NCBI GenBank assembly: GCA_018195615.1
Contig: JAGTPG010000002.1
Coordinates: forward strand, 5,883,501-5,947,500
Source of the DNA: Streptomyces tuirus
Lineage (GTDB): Bacteria; Actinomycetota; Actinomycetes; Streptomycetales; Streptomycetaceae
Length of the DNA stretch: 64,000 bases
Direction: 5' to 3'
Shown one piece after another: positions 7,516 through 15,875 of this stretch. The stretch's first letter is position 1. Each line of letters opens with the position of its first letter. The notes under the pieces were generated by a model that saw only the letters and a program-made list of their open reading frames with translations, was not told the origin of the DNA and searched no databases. Both the position numbers and the translations under genes were made by a program.

Positions 7516-7701
7516 TCCCTGCGGGGCTTCCCGCAGGACAGATCCGCCGCCTCGGCGGGGGAGCGCCAAACGTTTGGCGCTCCCCCGCCGGGAAACCGGC
7601 TGAGCTGCCTGATCACCAGCGCGAGTAGCGTGAGTGTTTGACGCGGCCCACCGCGCGGCCCCAGTAATTCCTGCGGGGTCCACTCGCAGGACAGTTCCGC
7701 C
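7513..7701 (+). repeat. Direct repeat flanking a palindrome-bearing insertion in the rpsQ-rplN gap
   Basis: Two imperfect ~36-base copies, 7513-7548 and 7665-7701, both begin TAATNCCTGCGGGG and both contain CGCAGGACAGNTCCGCC. Between them, 7553-7590 is a perfect 38-base palindrome with arms of 18 bases and centre CG (left arm CGGCGGGGGAGCGCCAAA). A smaller hairpin CGCGG/CCGCG lies near 7642-7655. The structure looks like a small inserted or duplicated element between two co-transcribed ribosomal genes. The palindrome could act as a terminator, attenuator or RNA processing site. Confidence 0.6.
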
Positions 7702-7754
7702 AGGCTCTCCGGCTCAACCCCCGGAGGGAACCGGCAGACAACCAGGAGATAGAC

Positions 7755-8123
7755 GTGATCCAGCAGGAGTCGCGACTGCGTGTCGCCGACAACACGGGTG
7801 CGAAGGAGATCCTCTGCATCCGTGTGCTCGGCGGCTCCGGTCGCCGCTACGCGGGTATCGGTGACGTCATCGTCGCCACCGTCAAGGACGCGATCCCCGG
7901 TGGCAACGTGAAGAAGGGTGACGTCGTCAAGGCGGTCATCGTTCGCACCGTCAAGGAGCGCCGCCGTCCGGACGGCTCGTACATCCGCTTCGACGAGAAC
8001 GCCGCCGTCATTCTGAAGAACGACGGCGACCCTCGTGGCACCCGTATCTTCGGCCCGGTCGGCCGTGAGCTGCGCGAGAAGAAGTTCATGAAGATCATCT
8101 CCCTCGCGCCGGAGGTGCTGTGA
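7755..8123 (+). CDS. rplN: 50S ribosomal protein L14
   Basis: uL14, 122 residues, at the subunit interface, where it also binds the silencing factor RsfS. Signature: MIQQESRLRVADNTGAKEI, GDVIVATVKDAIPG and GTRIFGPVGRELREKKF. The GTG start follows CCAGGAGATAGAC, a good ribosome binding site. It is the first gene of the spc block here. Its stop is followed closely by rplX. Confidence 0.96.
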   Translation: MIQQESRLRVADNTGAKEILCIRVLGGSGRRYAGIGDVIVATVKDAIPGGNVKKGDVVKAVIVRTVKERRRPDGSYIRFDENAAVILKNDGDPRGTRIFGPVGRELREKKFMKIISLAPEVL

Positions 8124-8125
8124 GC

Positions 8126-8449
8126 ATGAAGATCAAGAAGGGCGACCTGGTCCAGGTCATCACCGGCAAGGACAAGGGCAAGCAGGGCAAGGTCATTGCC
8201 GCTTACCCGCGCGACGAGCGTGTCCTGGTCGAGGGTGTCAACCGGGTCAAGAAGCACACCAAGGCCGGTCCGACGGCTCGCGGTTCGCAGGCCGGCGGCA
8301 TCGTCACCACCGAGGCGCCGATCCACGTCTCCAACGTCCAGCTGGTCGTGGAGAAGGACGGCAAGAAGGTCGTGACCCGCGTCGGTTACCGCTTCGACGA
8401 CGAAGGCAACAAGATCCGCGTTGCCAAGCGGACGGGTGAGGACATCTGA
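8126..8449 (+). CDS. rplX: 50S ribosomal protein L24
   Basis: uL24, 107 residues, one of the two initiators of 50S assembly. The KOW motif GDLVQVITGKDKGKQGKV sits at residues 6-23. ATG 8126 is chosen because GGAGGTG sits about ten bases upstream; a GTG at 8120 overlapping the rplN stop is the alternative. The stop overlaps the rplE ATG (TGATG). Confidence 0.94.
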   Translation: MKIKKGDLVQVITGKDKGKQGKVIAAYPRDERVLVEGVNRVKKHTKAGPTARGSQAGGIVTTEAPIHVSNVQLVVEKDGKKVVTRVGYRFDDEGNKIRVAKRTGEDI

Positions 8450-9005
8450 TGACGACCACCACCACTCCGCGCCTGAAGCAGAAGTACCGTGAGGAGATCA
8501 CGGGCAAGCTGCGTGACGAGTTCAAGTACGAGAACGTCATGCAGATCCCCGGTCTCGTCAAGATCGTGGTCAACATGGGTGTGGGCGACGCCGCCCGCGA
8601 CTCCAAGCTGATCGAGGGCGCCATCCGCGACCTCACCACGATCACCGGTCAGAAGCCGGCCGTCACCAAGGCCCGCAAGTCCATCGCGCAGTTCAAGCTG
8701 CGTGAGGGTCAGCCGATCGGTGCCCACGTCACGCTCCGTGGCGACCGCATGTGGGAGTTCCTGGACCGCACCCTGTCGCTCGCGCTGCCGCGCATCCGCG
8801 ACTTCCGCGGCCTGTCCCCAAGCAGTTCGACGGCCGTGGCAACTACACCTTCGGTCTCACGGAGCAGGTCATGTTCCACGAGATCGACCAGGACAAGATC
8901 GACCGCGTCCGGGGTATGGACATCACCGTGGTCACCACGGCGACCAACGACGCTGAGGGCCGCGCGCTCCTTCGTCACCTCGGCTTCCCGTTCAAGGAGG
9001 CGTGA
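8449..9005 (+). CDS. rplE: 50S ribosomal protein L5 (frameshifted in this sequence)
   Basis: uL5, in the central protuberance, binds 5S rRNA. N-terminal part: LKQKYREEITGKLRDEF and VVNMGVGDAARDSKLIEGA. One C is missing from the run at 8816-8819, after RDFRGLSP. In the other frame the protein continues KQFDGRGNYTFGLTEQVMF and ends GFPFKEA at 9005. With the base restored it is 185 residues, the normal length. The gene is essential, so a sequence error is the likely reason. Confidence 0.94.
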
Positions 9006-9010
9006 GCGAG

Positions 9011-9196
9011 ATGGCGAAGAAGGCTCTGATCGCTAAGGCTGCTCGCAAGCCCAAGTTCGGTGTGCGTGGCTACACCCGCTGCCAGCGCTGCGGCCGCCCG
9101 CACTCCGTGTACCGCAAGTTCGGCCTGTGCCGCGTGTGCCTTCGTGAGATGGCTCACCGTGGCGAGCTGCCGGGCGTGACCAAGAGCTCCTGGTAA
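9011..9196 (+). CDS. rpsZ: 30S ribosomal protein S14 type Z (zinc-binding)
   Basis: uS14, 61 residues, in the small-subunit head. Cys24, Cys27, Cys40 and Cys43 form the zinc ribbon (CQRC and CRVC), marking the short zinc-dependent form. Actinobacteria commonly hold a second, zinc-free paralogue elsewhere, controlled by Zur. ATG 9011 is preceded by GGAGGCGTGAGCGAG; the frame also opens at GTG 9002. A gap of 212 bases without a gene precedes rpsH. Confidence 0.96.
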   Translation: MAKKALIAKAARKPKFGVRGYTRCQRCGRPHSVYRKFGLCRVCLREMAHRGELPGVTKSSW

Positions 9197-9408
9197 TCCC
9201 CCTAATAAGGGATTCGCAGGGCTCTCGGTAAGCATCTGGGTAGGCAGAGCGCCCAGCTCACATGCCTTAGGCTTGTGGGGTTGGGCGCCTGCCGTGCCCG
9301 TACGACTTACTACGCCGTAGGTCCACCGCGCCGCACCCGTCCCGTCTCGGATCGGGGAGAGGGATGGCGCACCAGGAAACCCCGGCGAGAGAGGCCGAAG
9401 GCCAATTC

Positions 9409-9807
9409 ATGACCATGACTGATCCGATCGCAGACATGCTGACGCGTCTGCGGAACGCGAACTCGGCGTACCACGACTCCGTGGCGATGCCGCACTCGAA
9501 GATCAAGTCGCACATCGCGGAGATCCTCCAGCAGGAGGGCTTCATCACGGGCTGGAAGGTCGAGGACGCCGAGGTCGGCAAGAACCTCGTCCTGGAGCTG
9601 AAGTTCGGCCCCAACCGTGAGCGCTCCATCGCGGGCATCAAGCGGATCTCCAAGCCCGGTCTCCGGGTGTACGCGAAGTCCACCAACCTGCCGAAGGTTC
9701 TCGGCGGCCTGGGCGTGGCCATCATCTCCACGTCCCACGGTCTCCTGACCGACAAGCAGGCGCAGAAGAAGGGCGTGGGTGGGGAAGTCCTCGCCTACGT
9801 CTGGTAG
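9409..9807 (+). CDS. rpsH: 30S ribosomal protein S8
   Basis: uS8, 132 residues, binds the central domain of 16S rRNA; in E. coli it also represses the spc operon. Signature: MTDPIADMLTRLRNA at the start, then HSKIKSHIAEILQQEGFI and the C-terminal GVAIISTSHGLLTDKQA with GGEVLAYVW. The frame is open upstream from 9364, but ATG 9409 gives the standard N-terminus. It is 24 bases ahead of rplF. Confidence 0.95.
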   Translation: MTMTDPIADMLTRLRNANSAYHDSVAMPHSKIKSHIAEILQQEGFITGWKVEDAEVGKNLVLELKFGPNRERSIAGIKRISKPGLRVYAKSTNLPKVLGGLGVAIISTSHGLLTDKQAQKKGVGGEVLAYVW

Positions 9808-9831
9808 TTCGGGAACGGAGGAGAGACAGCA

Positions 9832-10371
9832 ATGTCGCGTATCGGCAAGCTCCCCATCCCGGTTCCCGCCGGCGTGGACGTCACCATCGACGGCCGTACG
9901 GTCGCGGTCAAGGGCCCCAAGGGCGAACTGACCCACACCGTCATCGCGCCGATCGACATCGCCAAGGCCGAGGACGGCACCCTTCAGGTGCTCCGGCCCA
10001 ACGACGAGCGGCAGAGCAAGGCCCTGCACGGCCTGTCCCGCACGCTGGTGGCGAACATGATCACCGGTGTGACCCAGGGATACGTCAAGAAGCTCGAGAT
10101 CAGCGGTGTCGGCTACCGCGTCGTGGCGAAGGGCTCCAACCTGGAGTTCTCCCTCGGCTACAGCCACCCGATCCTGGTCGAGGCCCCCGAGGGCATCACC
10201 TTCAAGGTGGAGTCCCCGACCCGTTTCTCGGTCGAGGGCATCGACAAGCAGAAGGTCGGCGAGGTTGCGGCCAACATCCGCAAGCTGCGCAGGCCCGACC
10301 CGTACAAGGCCAAGGGCGTCAAGTACGAGGGCGAAGTCATCCGCCGCAAGGTCGGAAAGGCGGGTAAGTAA
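9832..10371 (+). CDS. rplF: 50S ribosomal protein L6
   Basis: uL6, 179 residues, two related domains near the factor-binding site of the 50S. It begins MSRIGKLPIPVPAGVDVTI and carries the C-terminal signature RKLRRPDPYKAKGVKYEGE. The ribosome binding site GGAGGAGAG lies just upstream. It is followed after three bases by rplR. Confidence 0.97.
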   Translation: MSRIGKLPIPVPAGVDVTIDGRTVAVKGPKGELTHTVIAPIDIAKAEDGTLQVLRPNDERQSKALHGLSRTLVANMITGVTQGYVKKLEISGVGYRVVAKGSNLEFSLGYSHPILVEAPEGITFKVESPTRFSVEGIDKQKVGEVAANIRKLRRPDPYKAKGVKYEGEVIRRKVGKAGK

Positions 10372-10374
10372 GCC

Positions 10375-10758
10375 ATGGCATACGGACAGAAGATCCTTAA
10401 GGGCGACGCCTACAAGCGCGCCGCGATCAAGCGCCGCCACATCCGGATCCGTAAGCACATCAACGGAACGGCGGAGCGTCCGCGTCTGGTCGTTACCCGC
10501 TCGAACCGCCACATCGTGGCCCAGGTGATCGACGACATCAAGGGTCACACCCTTGCGTCGGCGTCCACCCTGGACAGCTCGATCCGCGGTGGCGAGGGCG
10601 ACAAGTCCGCGCAGGCCAAGCAGGTCGGCGCCCTGGTCGCCGAGCGCGCCAAGGCCGCCGGTGTCGAGGCCGTCGTGTTCGACCGTGGCGGTAACCAGTA
10701 CGCGGGGCGCATCGCCGCCCTGGCGGACGCCGCCCGCGAGGCCGGGCTCAAGTTCTGA
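10375..10758 (+). CDS. rplR: 50S ribosomal protein L18
   Basis: uL18, 127 residues, binds 5S rRNA together with L5 in the central protuberance. Signature: RRHIRIRKHINGTAERPRL, VTRSNRHIVAQVIDD and the C-terminal VVFDRGGNQYAGRIAALAD. Start ATG overlaps a preceding AAGCC spacer after rplF. The frame is intact. Confidence 0.97.
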   Translation: MAYGQKILKGDAYKRAAIKRRHIRIRKHINGTAERPRLVVTRSNRHIVAQVIDDIKGHTLASASTLDSSIRGGEGDKSAQAKQVGALVAERAKAAGVEAVVFDRGGNQYAGRIAALADAAREAGLKF

Positions 10759-10825
10759 GTCGCCCGTCGCGTCAGCGACAAAATCGTTGGCGCGTAGCTA
10801 GCGGAAACAGAGAGAGGTAATTCCA

Positions 10826-11431
10826 ATGGCTGGACCCCAGCGCCGCGGTGGCGGTGCCGGTGGCGGCGAGCGGCGGGACCGGAAGGGCCGTGACGGCGGC
10901 GCTGCTGCCGCCGAGAAGACCGCGTACGTTGAGCGCGTTGTCGCGATCAACCGCGTCGCCAAGGTTGTGAAGGGTGGTCGTCGCTTCAGCTTCACCGCGC
11001 TGGTCGTGGTGGGCGACGGTGACGGCACCGTGGGTGTCGGATACGGCAAGGCCAAGGAGGTGCCGGCCGCCATCGCCAAGGGCGTTGAGGAGGCCAAGAA
11101 GCACTTCTTCAAGGTCCCCCGCATCCAGGGCACCATCCCGCACCCCATCCAGGGTGAGAAGGCTGCCGGCGTCGTGCTCCTGAAGCCCGCGTCGCCCGGT
11201 ACCGGTGTTATCGCCGGTGGTCCGGTGCGTGCCGTGCTCGAGTGCGCCGGTATCCACGACGTGCTGTCGAAGTCGCTCGGCTCCGACAACGCGATCAACA
11301 TCGTGCACGCGACCGTGGAGGCCCTGAAGGGCCTGCAGCGTCCCGAGGAGATCGCGGCCCGCCGTGGTCTGCCCCTCGAGGACGTCGCCCCCGCGGCTCT
11401 CCTGCGTGCGCGTGCCGGGGCGGGTGCGTAA
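10826..11431 (+). CDS. rpsE: 30S ribosomal protein S5
   Basis: uS5, 201 residues, at the mRNA entry channel; it affects decoding accuracy. A Gly/Arg-rich N-terminal extension (QRRGGGAGGGERRDRKGRDG) precedes the double-stranded-RNA-binding-like domain, which shows VVKGGRRFSFTALVVVGD and VGYGKAKEVPAAIAKG. The C-terminal domain shows GPVRAVLECAGIHDVLSKS. The start follows GAGAGAGGTAATTCC. rpmD begins two bases after the stop. Confidence 0.97.
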   Translation: MAGPQRRGGGAGGGERRDRKGRDGGAAAAEKTAYVERVVAINRVAKVVKGGRRFSFTALVVVGDGDGTVGVGYGKAKEVPAAIAKGVEEAKKHFFKVPRIQGTIPHPIQGEKAAGVVLLKPASPGTGVIAGGPVRAVLECAGIHDVLSKSLGSDNAINIVHATVEALKGLQRPEEIAARRGLPLEDVAPAALLRARAGAGA

Positions 11432-11433
11432 TC

Positions 11434-11616
11434 ATGGCGCAGCTCAAGATTACGCAGGTCAAGTCCTACATCGGCAGCAAGCAGAACCACCGTGACACCC
11501 TGCGCTCCCTTGGTCTCAAGGGCATCAACACGCAGGTCGTCAAGGAGGACCGCCCCGAGTTCCGCGGCATGGTGCACACCGTCCGCCACCTCGTGACGGT
11601 CGAGGAGGTCGACTGA
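11434..11616 (+). CDS. rpmD: 50S ribosomal protein L30
   Basis: uL30, 60 residues. Signature: LKITQVKSYIGSKQNHRDT and GLKGINTQVVKEDRPEFRG. Short gene between rpsE and rplO with gaps of only two bases on each side, typical of the spc operon. Confidence 0.96.
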   Translation: MAQLKITQVKSYIGSKQNHRDTLRSLGLKGINTQVVKEDRPEFRGMVHTVRHLVTVEEVD

Positions 11617-11618
11617 TC

Positions 11619-12074
11619 ATGGCGGAGAACAACCCGCTCAAGATCCACAACCTCCGTCCCGCCCCGGGTGCCAAGACCGCCAAGACCCGTGTCGGTCGTG
11701 GTGAGGCCTCGAAGGGTAAGACGGCCGGTCGTGGTACCAAGGGCACCAAGGCCCGCTACCAGGTTCCGGAGCGCTTCGAGGGTGGCCAGATGCCGCTGCA
11801 CATGCGCCTCCCGAAGCTGAAGGGCTTCAAGAACCCGTTCAAGACCGAGTACCAGGTCGTGAACCTCGACAAGCTGGCCGCGCTCTACCCCGAGGGTGGC
11901 GAGGTCACCGTCGAGGGTCTGGTGGCCAAGGGTGCCGTTCGTAAGAACGCGCTCGTCAAGGTCCTCGGCCAGGGCGAGGTCTCCGTGGCGCTGCAGGTGA
12001 CGGTCGACGCCGTCTCCGGCTCCGCCAAGGAGAAGATCACCGCCGCCGGCGGTACCGTCACCGAGCTCGTCTGA
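11619..12074 (+). CDS. rplO: 50S ribosomal protein L15
   Basis: uL15, 151 residues. It starts MAENNPLKIHNLRPAPGAK, has the basic Gly-rich segment GRGEASKGKTAGRGTKG and the signature FEGGQMPLHMRLPKLKGFKN. It is the last ribosomal gene of the spc operon and is followed by a strong hairpin terminator, which separates it from secY. Confidence 0.97.
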   Translation: MAENNPLKIHNLRPAPGAKTAKTRVGRGEASKGKTAGRGTKGTKARYQVPERFEGGQMPLHMRLPKLKGFKNPFKTEYQVVNLDKLAALYPEGGEVTVEGLVAKGAVRKNALVKVLGQGEVSVALQVTVDAVSGSAKEKITAAGGTVTELV

Positions 12075-12106
12075 ACCAAGCAGGCGTCTCGATGACCTGA
12101 GCGATC

Positions 12107-12146
12107 CCGACCGGGGATACTCCACAAATGGGGTATCCCCGGTCGG
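12107..12146 (+). terminator. Terminator hairpin after rplO
   Basis: A perfect 14-base-pair stem (CCGACCGGGGATAC at 12107-12120 paired with 12133-12146) encloses a 12-base loop. There is no long T tract after it, which is common for Streptomyces terminators. Confidence 0.7.
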
Positions 12147-12149
12147 TCG

Positions 12150-12179
12150 TTCCTAGGGCGGCTGTCTCGCCGGTAAGGT
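12150..12179 (+). promoter_or_regulatory. Possible secY promoter
   Basis: TTCCTA (12150-12155) and TAAGGT (12174-12179) are 18 bases apart, directly after the rplO terminator and about 140 bases before secY. The -10 is good and the -35 is weak. A TTGACC at 12236 has no matching -10. Confidence 0.35.
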
Positions 12180-12318
12180 GGCTTGCACTGCCCACTTTTC
12201 ACGGGGTGCTTCACTTCGGGCACTCTGAGCGGCAGTTGACCGTTACTTATGTCGTTGTTCCATTGGACTCTCAAGACCGTCACCCTTGACGCAGTTGCGC
12301 GGGGTCGCAGGAGGCACC

Positions 12319-13632
12319 GTGCTCACCGCGTTCGCCCGGGCGTTCAAGACGCCCGACCTGCGCAAGAAGCTGCTCTTCACGCTCGGCATCATCGTGGTCT
12401 ACCGGGTCGGTACGCACATCCCGATCCCAGGGGTCGACTACCGGAACGTCCAGACCTGTATCGACGCGGCCCAGGCCAACCAGGGCCTCTTCGGTCTCGT
12501 CAACATGTTCAGTGGCGGCGCGCTGCTGCAGATCACGATCTTCGCGCTGGGCATCATGCCGTACATCACGGCGAGCATCATTCTGCAGCTGCTGACCGTG
12601 GTGATCCCGCGCCTGGAAGCCCTGAAGAAGGAGGGCCAGGCCGGTACGGCGAAGATCACGCAGTACACCCGCTATCTGACGATCGCCCTCGCCATCCTCC
12701 AGGGCACCGGCCTCGTCGCCACCGCCCGCAGCGGCGCCCTGTTCCAGGGCTGCCCGGTGGCCAGCCAGATCGTCCCGGACCAGTCGATCTTCGTCACCAT
12801 CACCATGGTCATCACGATGACCGCCGGTACGGCCGCCGTGATGTGGCTCGGTGAGCTCATCACCGACCGCGGCATCGGCAACGGCATGTCGATCCTGATG
12901 TTCATCTCGATCGCCGCCACCTTCCCGTCCGCCCTGTGGGCCATCAAGGAGCAGGGCTCGCTGGCCGGCGGCTGGATCGAGTTCGGCACCGTCATCGCGG
13001 TCGGCCTCGTCATGGTCGGCCTGGTCGTCTTCGTCGAGCAGGCCCAGCGCCGCATTCCCGTGCAGTACGCCAAGCGGATGATCGGCCGCCGCTCCTACGG
13101 CGGCACGTCCACGTACATCCCGCTGAAGGTGAACCAGGCGGGTGTGATCCCCGTCATTTTCGCCTCGTCGCTGCTCTACATCCCGGCGCTGATCGCGCAG
13201 TTCGCCGGAGGCAACTCGGGCTGGAAGACCTGGATCGAGCAACACTTCGTCAAGGGCGACCACCCGTACTACATCATTTCGTACTTCCTGCTGATCGTTT
13301 TCTTCGCGTTCTTCTACGTGGCGATCTCCTTCAACCCCGAGGAAGTCGCCGACAACATGAAGAAGTATGGTGGCTTCATCCCGGGCATCCGGGCTGGCCG
13401 ACCGACCGCTGAGTACCTCAGCTACGTACTCAACCGGATCACCTGGCCGGGTTCGCTGTACCTGGGTCTGATCGCTCTCGTACCGACGATGGCGTTGGTT
13501 GGTTTCGGGGCAAACCAGAACTTCCCGTTCGGCGGGACCAGCATCCTGATCATCGTGGGTGTCGGTCTCGAGACCGTGAAGCAGATCGAGAGCCAGCTCC
13601 AGCAGCGCAATTACGAAGGGTTCCTCCGCTGA
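12319..13632 (+). CDS. secY: Protein translocase subunit SecY
   Basis: Channel-forming subunit of the SecYEG translocon in the cytoplasmic membrane. The product is 437 residues with ten predicted membrane helices. Family sequence includes KKLLFTLGIIVVYRVGTH, the plug region GLFGLVNMFSGGAL, ALGIMPYITASIILQLL, and the cytosolic loop QRRIPVQYAKRM. The frame is open from 12286, but GTG 12319 is chosen because AGGAGG lies four bases upstream and the N-terminus MLTAFARAFKTPDLRKK is typical. Its stop overlaps the adk ATG by one base, coupling translation. Confidence 0.96.
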   Translation: MLTAFARAFKTPDLRKKLLFTLGIIVVYRVGTHIPIPGVDYRNVQTCIDAAQANQGLFGLVNMFSGGALLQITIFALGIMPYITASIILQLLTVVIPRLEALKKEGQAGTAKITQYTRYLTIALAILQGTGLVATARSGALFQGCPVASQIVPDQSIFVTITMVITMTAGTAAVMWLGELITDRGIGNGMSILMFISIAATFPSALWAIKEQGSLAGGWIEFGTVIAVGLVMVGLVVFVEQAQRRIPVQYAKRMIGRRSYGGTSTYIPLKVNQAGVIPVIFASSLLYIPALIAQFAGGNSGWKTWIEQHFVKGDHPYYIISYFLLIVFFAFFYVAISFNPEEVADNMKKYGGFIPGIRAGRPTAEYLSYVLNRITWPGSLYLGLIALVPTMALVGFGANQNFPFGGTSILIIVGVGLETVKQIESQLQQRNYEGFLR

Positions 13633-14294
13633 TGCGTATCGTCCTCGTCGGGCCGCCGGGTGCCGGTAAGGGAACGCAGGCCGCGTTCCTGGCCAAGAAC
13701 CTGTCGATCCCGCACATCTCCACGGGCGACCTGTTCCGGGCCAACATCAGCCAGCAGACGGAACTCGGCAAACTGGCGAAGTCCTACATGGACGCGGGCA
13801 ATCTCGTGCCCGACGAGGTCACCATCGCGATGGCGAAGGACCGCATGGAGCAGCCGGACGCCGAGAACGGTTTCCTGCTGGACGGCTTCCCGCGCAACGT
13901 CTCCCAGGCCGAGGCGCTCGACGAGCTGCTCGAGACCGAGACCATGCAGCTCGACGCGGTGCTGGACCTGGAGGTCCCGGAGGACGAGGTCGTCAAGCGG
14001 ATCGCCGGCCGTCGCATCTGCCGCAACGACTCCTCGCACGTCTTCCACGTGACGTACAAGCAGCCGGCCAAGGAAGGCGTCTGCGACGTCTGTGGCGGCG
14101 AGCTGTACCAGCGGGACGACGACTCCGAGGAGACGGTCCGGACGCGGCTGGAGGTCTACCACACGCAGACCGAGCCGATCATCGACTACTACAAGGCCCA
14201 GGGCCTGGTGGTCACCATCTCCGCGCTCGGCAAGGTGGAGGACGTCACGACGCGCGCCATGGAGGCGCTCAAGCGTGGCGAGGACGACAAGTAA
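13632..14294 (+). CDS. adk: Adenylate kinase
   Basis: Catalyses ATP + AMP to 2 ADP in the cytoplasm. The product is 220 residues. P-loop GPPGAGKGTQA at residues 7-17, AMP-binding region STGDLFRANI, and DGFPRNVSQAEALD. The LID region carries RRIC and CDVC cysteine pairs, suggesting a zinc-binding LID of the Gram-positive type. It overlaps secY by one base, the classic secY-adk-map order. Confidence 0.97.
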   Translation: MRIVLVGPPGAGKGTQAAFLAKNLSIPHISTGDLFRANISQQTELGKLAKSYMDAGNLVPDEVTIAMAKDRMEQPDAENGFLLDGFPRNVSQAEALDELLETETMQLDAVLDLEVPEDEVVKRIAGRRICRNDSSHVFHVTYKQPAKEGVCDVCGGELYQRDDDSEETVRTRLEVYHTQTEPIIDYYKAQGLVVTISALGKVEDVTTRAMEALKRGEDDK

Positions 14295-14317
14295 GTAGTC
14301 GTTCGTGCGCAGCTACG

Positions 14318-14347
14318 GCCGCGGTTCCCCGCCTCGGGGGCCGCGGC
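14318..14347 (+). terminator. Hairpin between adk and map
   Basis: GCCGCGG and CCCC pair with GGGG and CCGCGGC across a five-base loop, with one bulge. It may end the secY-adk transcript or lower map expression. Only 138 bases separate the genes, so map may also be read through. Confidence 0.45.
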
Positions 14348-14432
14348 TGCTGCGTGGGCGGGGGCGGTCGCGCGGCCCCGTATCGTTGAAGGCGTTCGTA
14401 CCCGTCGAAGGTCCAGAAAGGCCGTAGCCCCC

Positions 14433-15269
14433 ATGGTGCAGATCAAGAGCCCCGAGCAGATCGCCAAGATGCGTGAGGCGGGGTTGGTCGTCGCCGCCAT
14501 CCACGCGGCCACGCGGGAGGCCGCGGTGCCCGGCGCCACGACCAGGGATCTGGACCAGGTCGCCCGCAAGGTGCTGGCGGAGCACAACGCCAAGCCGAAC
14601 TTCCTCGGGTACGGCGGCTTCCCGGCGACGATCTGCACGTCCGTGAACGAGGTCGTCGTCCACGGCATCCCGTCCGACGAGGTGGTCCTCAAGGACGGGG
14701 ACATCATCTCCATCGACTGCGGCGCGATCATCGACGGCTGGCACGGCGACGCCGCCTACACGGCCTTCGTGGGCTCCGGTCACGCCCCGGAGCTGGTCGA
14801 GCTCTCCCGGGTGACCGAGGAGTCGATGTGGGCCGGCATCGCGGCCATGAAGCAGGGCAACCGCCTGGTCGACGTCTCCCGGGCCATCGAGACGTACATC
14901 CGCCGCCAGCCCAAGCCGGGCGGCGGCAAGTACGGGATCATCGAGGACTACGGCGGGCACGGCATCGGCACCGAGATGCACATGGACCCGCACCTGCTGA
15001 ACTACGTCGACCGGCGGCGGGGGAAGGGGCCGAAGCTGGTGCCGGGCTTCTGTCTCGCGATCGAGCCGATGGTGTCCCTGGGGACGCCGAAGACGGAGGT
15101 CCTGTCGGACGACTGGACCGTTATCACGACTGACGGCACCTGGTCGTCCCACTGGGAGCACTCTGTCGCTCTGACGGAGGAGGGGCCGCTCGTGCTGACC
15201 TCTCCCGACGGGGGGAAGGCGAAGCTCGCCGAGCTGGGCATCACGGCGGCTCCCGACCCGCTGGGCTGA
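14433..15269 (+). CDS. map: Methionine aminopeptidase, type I
   Basis: Removes the initiator methionine from nascent proteins. The product is 278 residues in the pita-bread fold. Metal ligands are visible: Asp in SIDCGAIIDGWHGDAAYT (both Asp), His in YGGHGIGTEMHMDP, Glu in AIEPMVSLG, and the last Glu in HWEHSVALTEEG. It starts MVQIKSPEQIAKMREAG. A ribosome binding site AGAAAGG precedes the ATG. It follows adk in the usual order. Confidence 0.96.
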   Translation: MVQIKSPEQIAKMREAGLVVAAIHAATREAAVPGATTRDLDQVARKVLAEHNAKPNFLGYGGFPATICTSVNEVVVHGIPSDEVVLKDGDIISIDCGAIIDGWHGDAAYTAFVGSGHAPELVELSRVTEESMWAGIAAMKQGNRLVDVSRAIETYIRRQPKPGGGKYGIIEDYGGHGIGTEMHMDPHLLNYVDRRRGKGPKLVPGFCLAIEPMVSLGTPKTEVLSDDWTVITTDGTWSSHWEHSVALTEEGPLVLTSPDGGKAKLAELGITAAPDPLG

Positions 15270-15280
15270 GCGCGGTCCGC

Positions 15281-15334
15281 GGCTGCGGGTTCGTTGTGGT
15301 TGTTCGCGCAGTTCCCCGCGCCCCTGTCGGGGCG
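15281..15334 (+). repeat. Streptomyces-type intergenic repeat, copy A
   Basis: GC-rich segment containing TGGTTGTTCGCGCAGTTCCC followed by CGCGCCCCTG and a small GGGGCG hairpin. Related copies lie at 18223, 18903 and 23940, always just after a gene end. Confidence 0.6.
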
Positions 15335-15369
15335 CTTAAGGATCCGTCCGCTGGGGCAGACTCTCTCGA

Positions 15370-15399
15370 TTCGTGTTTCCGAGGGCCCTGGCGTAGACT
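15370..15399 (+). promoter_or_regulatory. Possible promoter of the infA-rpoA operon
   Basis: TTCGTG (15370-15375) and TAGACT (15394-15399) are 18 bases apart, about 80 bases before infA. The -10 is a good Streptomyces housekeeping match and the -35 is moderate. Confidence 0.4.
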
Positions 15400-15480
15400 G
15401 ACTCGTCGGCTCTGGTGTACCCGCATGTCTGCATGCGCTCGCACGGAGTCGATCAAGGTAGTCGATTCGAAGGGCGAAGC

Positions 15481-15702
15481 GTGGCCAAGAAGCAAGGTGC
15501 CATCGAGATCGAGGGCACTGTCGTCGAGTCTCTGCCGAACGCCATGTTCAAGGTCGAGCTCCAGAACGGCCACCAGGTCCTGGCACACATCAGCGGCAAG
15601 ATGCGCATGCACTACATCCGCATCCTCCCTGACGACCGGGTCGTGGTGGAGCTGTCTCCGTACGACCTGACGCGTGGCCGGATCGTCTACCGCTACAAGT
15701 AG
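15481..15702 (+). CDS. infA: Translation initiation factor IF-1
   Basis: 73-residue OB-fold factor that occupies the A site of the 30S subunit during initiation. Signature: AKKQGAIEIEGTVVESLPN and GHQVLAHISGKMRMHYIRI, ending RGRIVYRYK. GTG 15481 is chosen for the standard N-terminus; the frame is open further upstream but no longer form is known. First gene of the alpha-type block. Confidence 0.96.
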   Translation: MAKKQGAIEIEGTVVESLPNAMFKVELQNGHQVLAHISGKMRMHYIRILPDDRVVVELSPYDLTRGRIVYRYK

Positions 15703-15761
15703 ATCTTGCCCGCATCCCGCTTCCGGCGGGGTGGTGGCACTGACCCGGAGAACCTCACCTA

Positions 15762-15875
15762 ATGAAGGTCAAGCCGAGCGTCAAGAAGATCTGCGACAAG
15801 TGCAGGGTGATCCGCCGTCACGGCCGGGTCATGGTCATCTGCGACAACCCGCGCCACAAGCAGCGCCAGGGCTGA
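15762..15875 (+). CDS. rpmJ: 50S ribosomal protein L36 (zinc-binding form)
   Basis: bL36, 37 residues, the smallest ribosomal protein. Cys11, Cys14, Cys27 and His32 form the zinc site (CDKC, then CDNPRH), so it is the C+ type. It lies between infA and rpsM, its conserved place. A 190-base gap to rpsM follows. Confidence 0.95.
   Translation: MKVKPSVKKICDKCRVIRRHGRVMVICDNPRHKQRQG

Noticed and set aside
12236..12241. TTGACC as the secY -35 element
   Set aside because: No acceptable -10 hexamer at 16-19 bases downstream.
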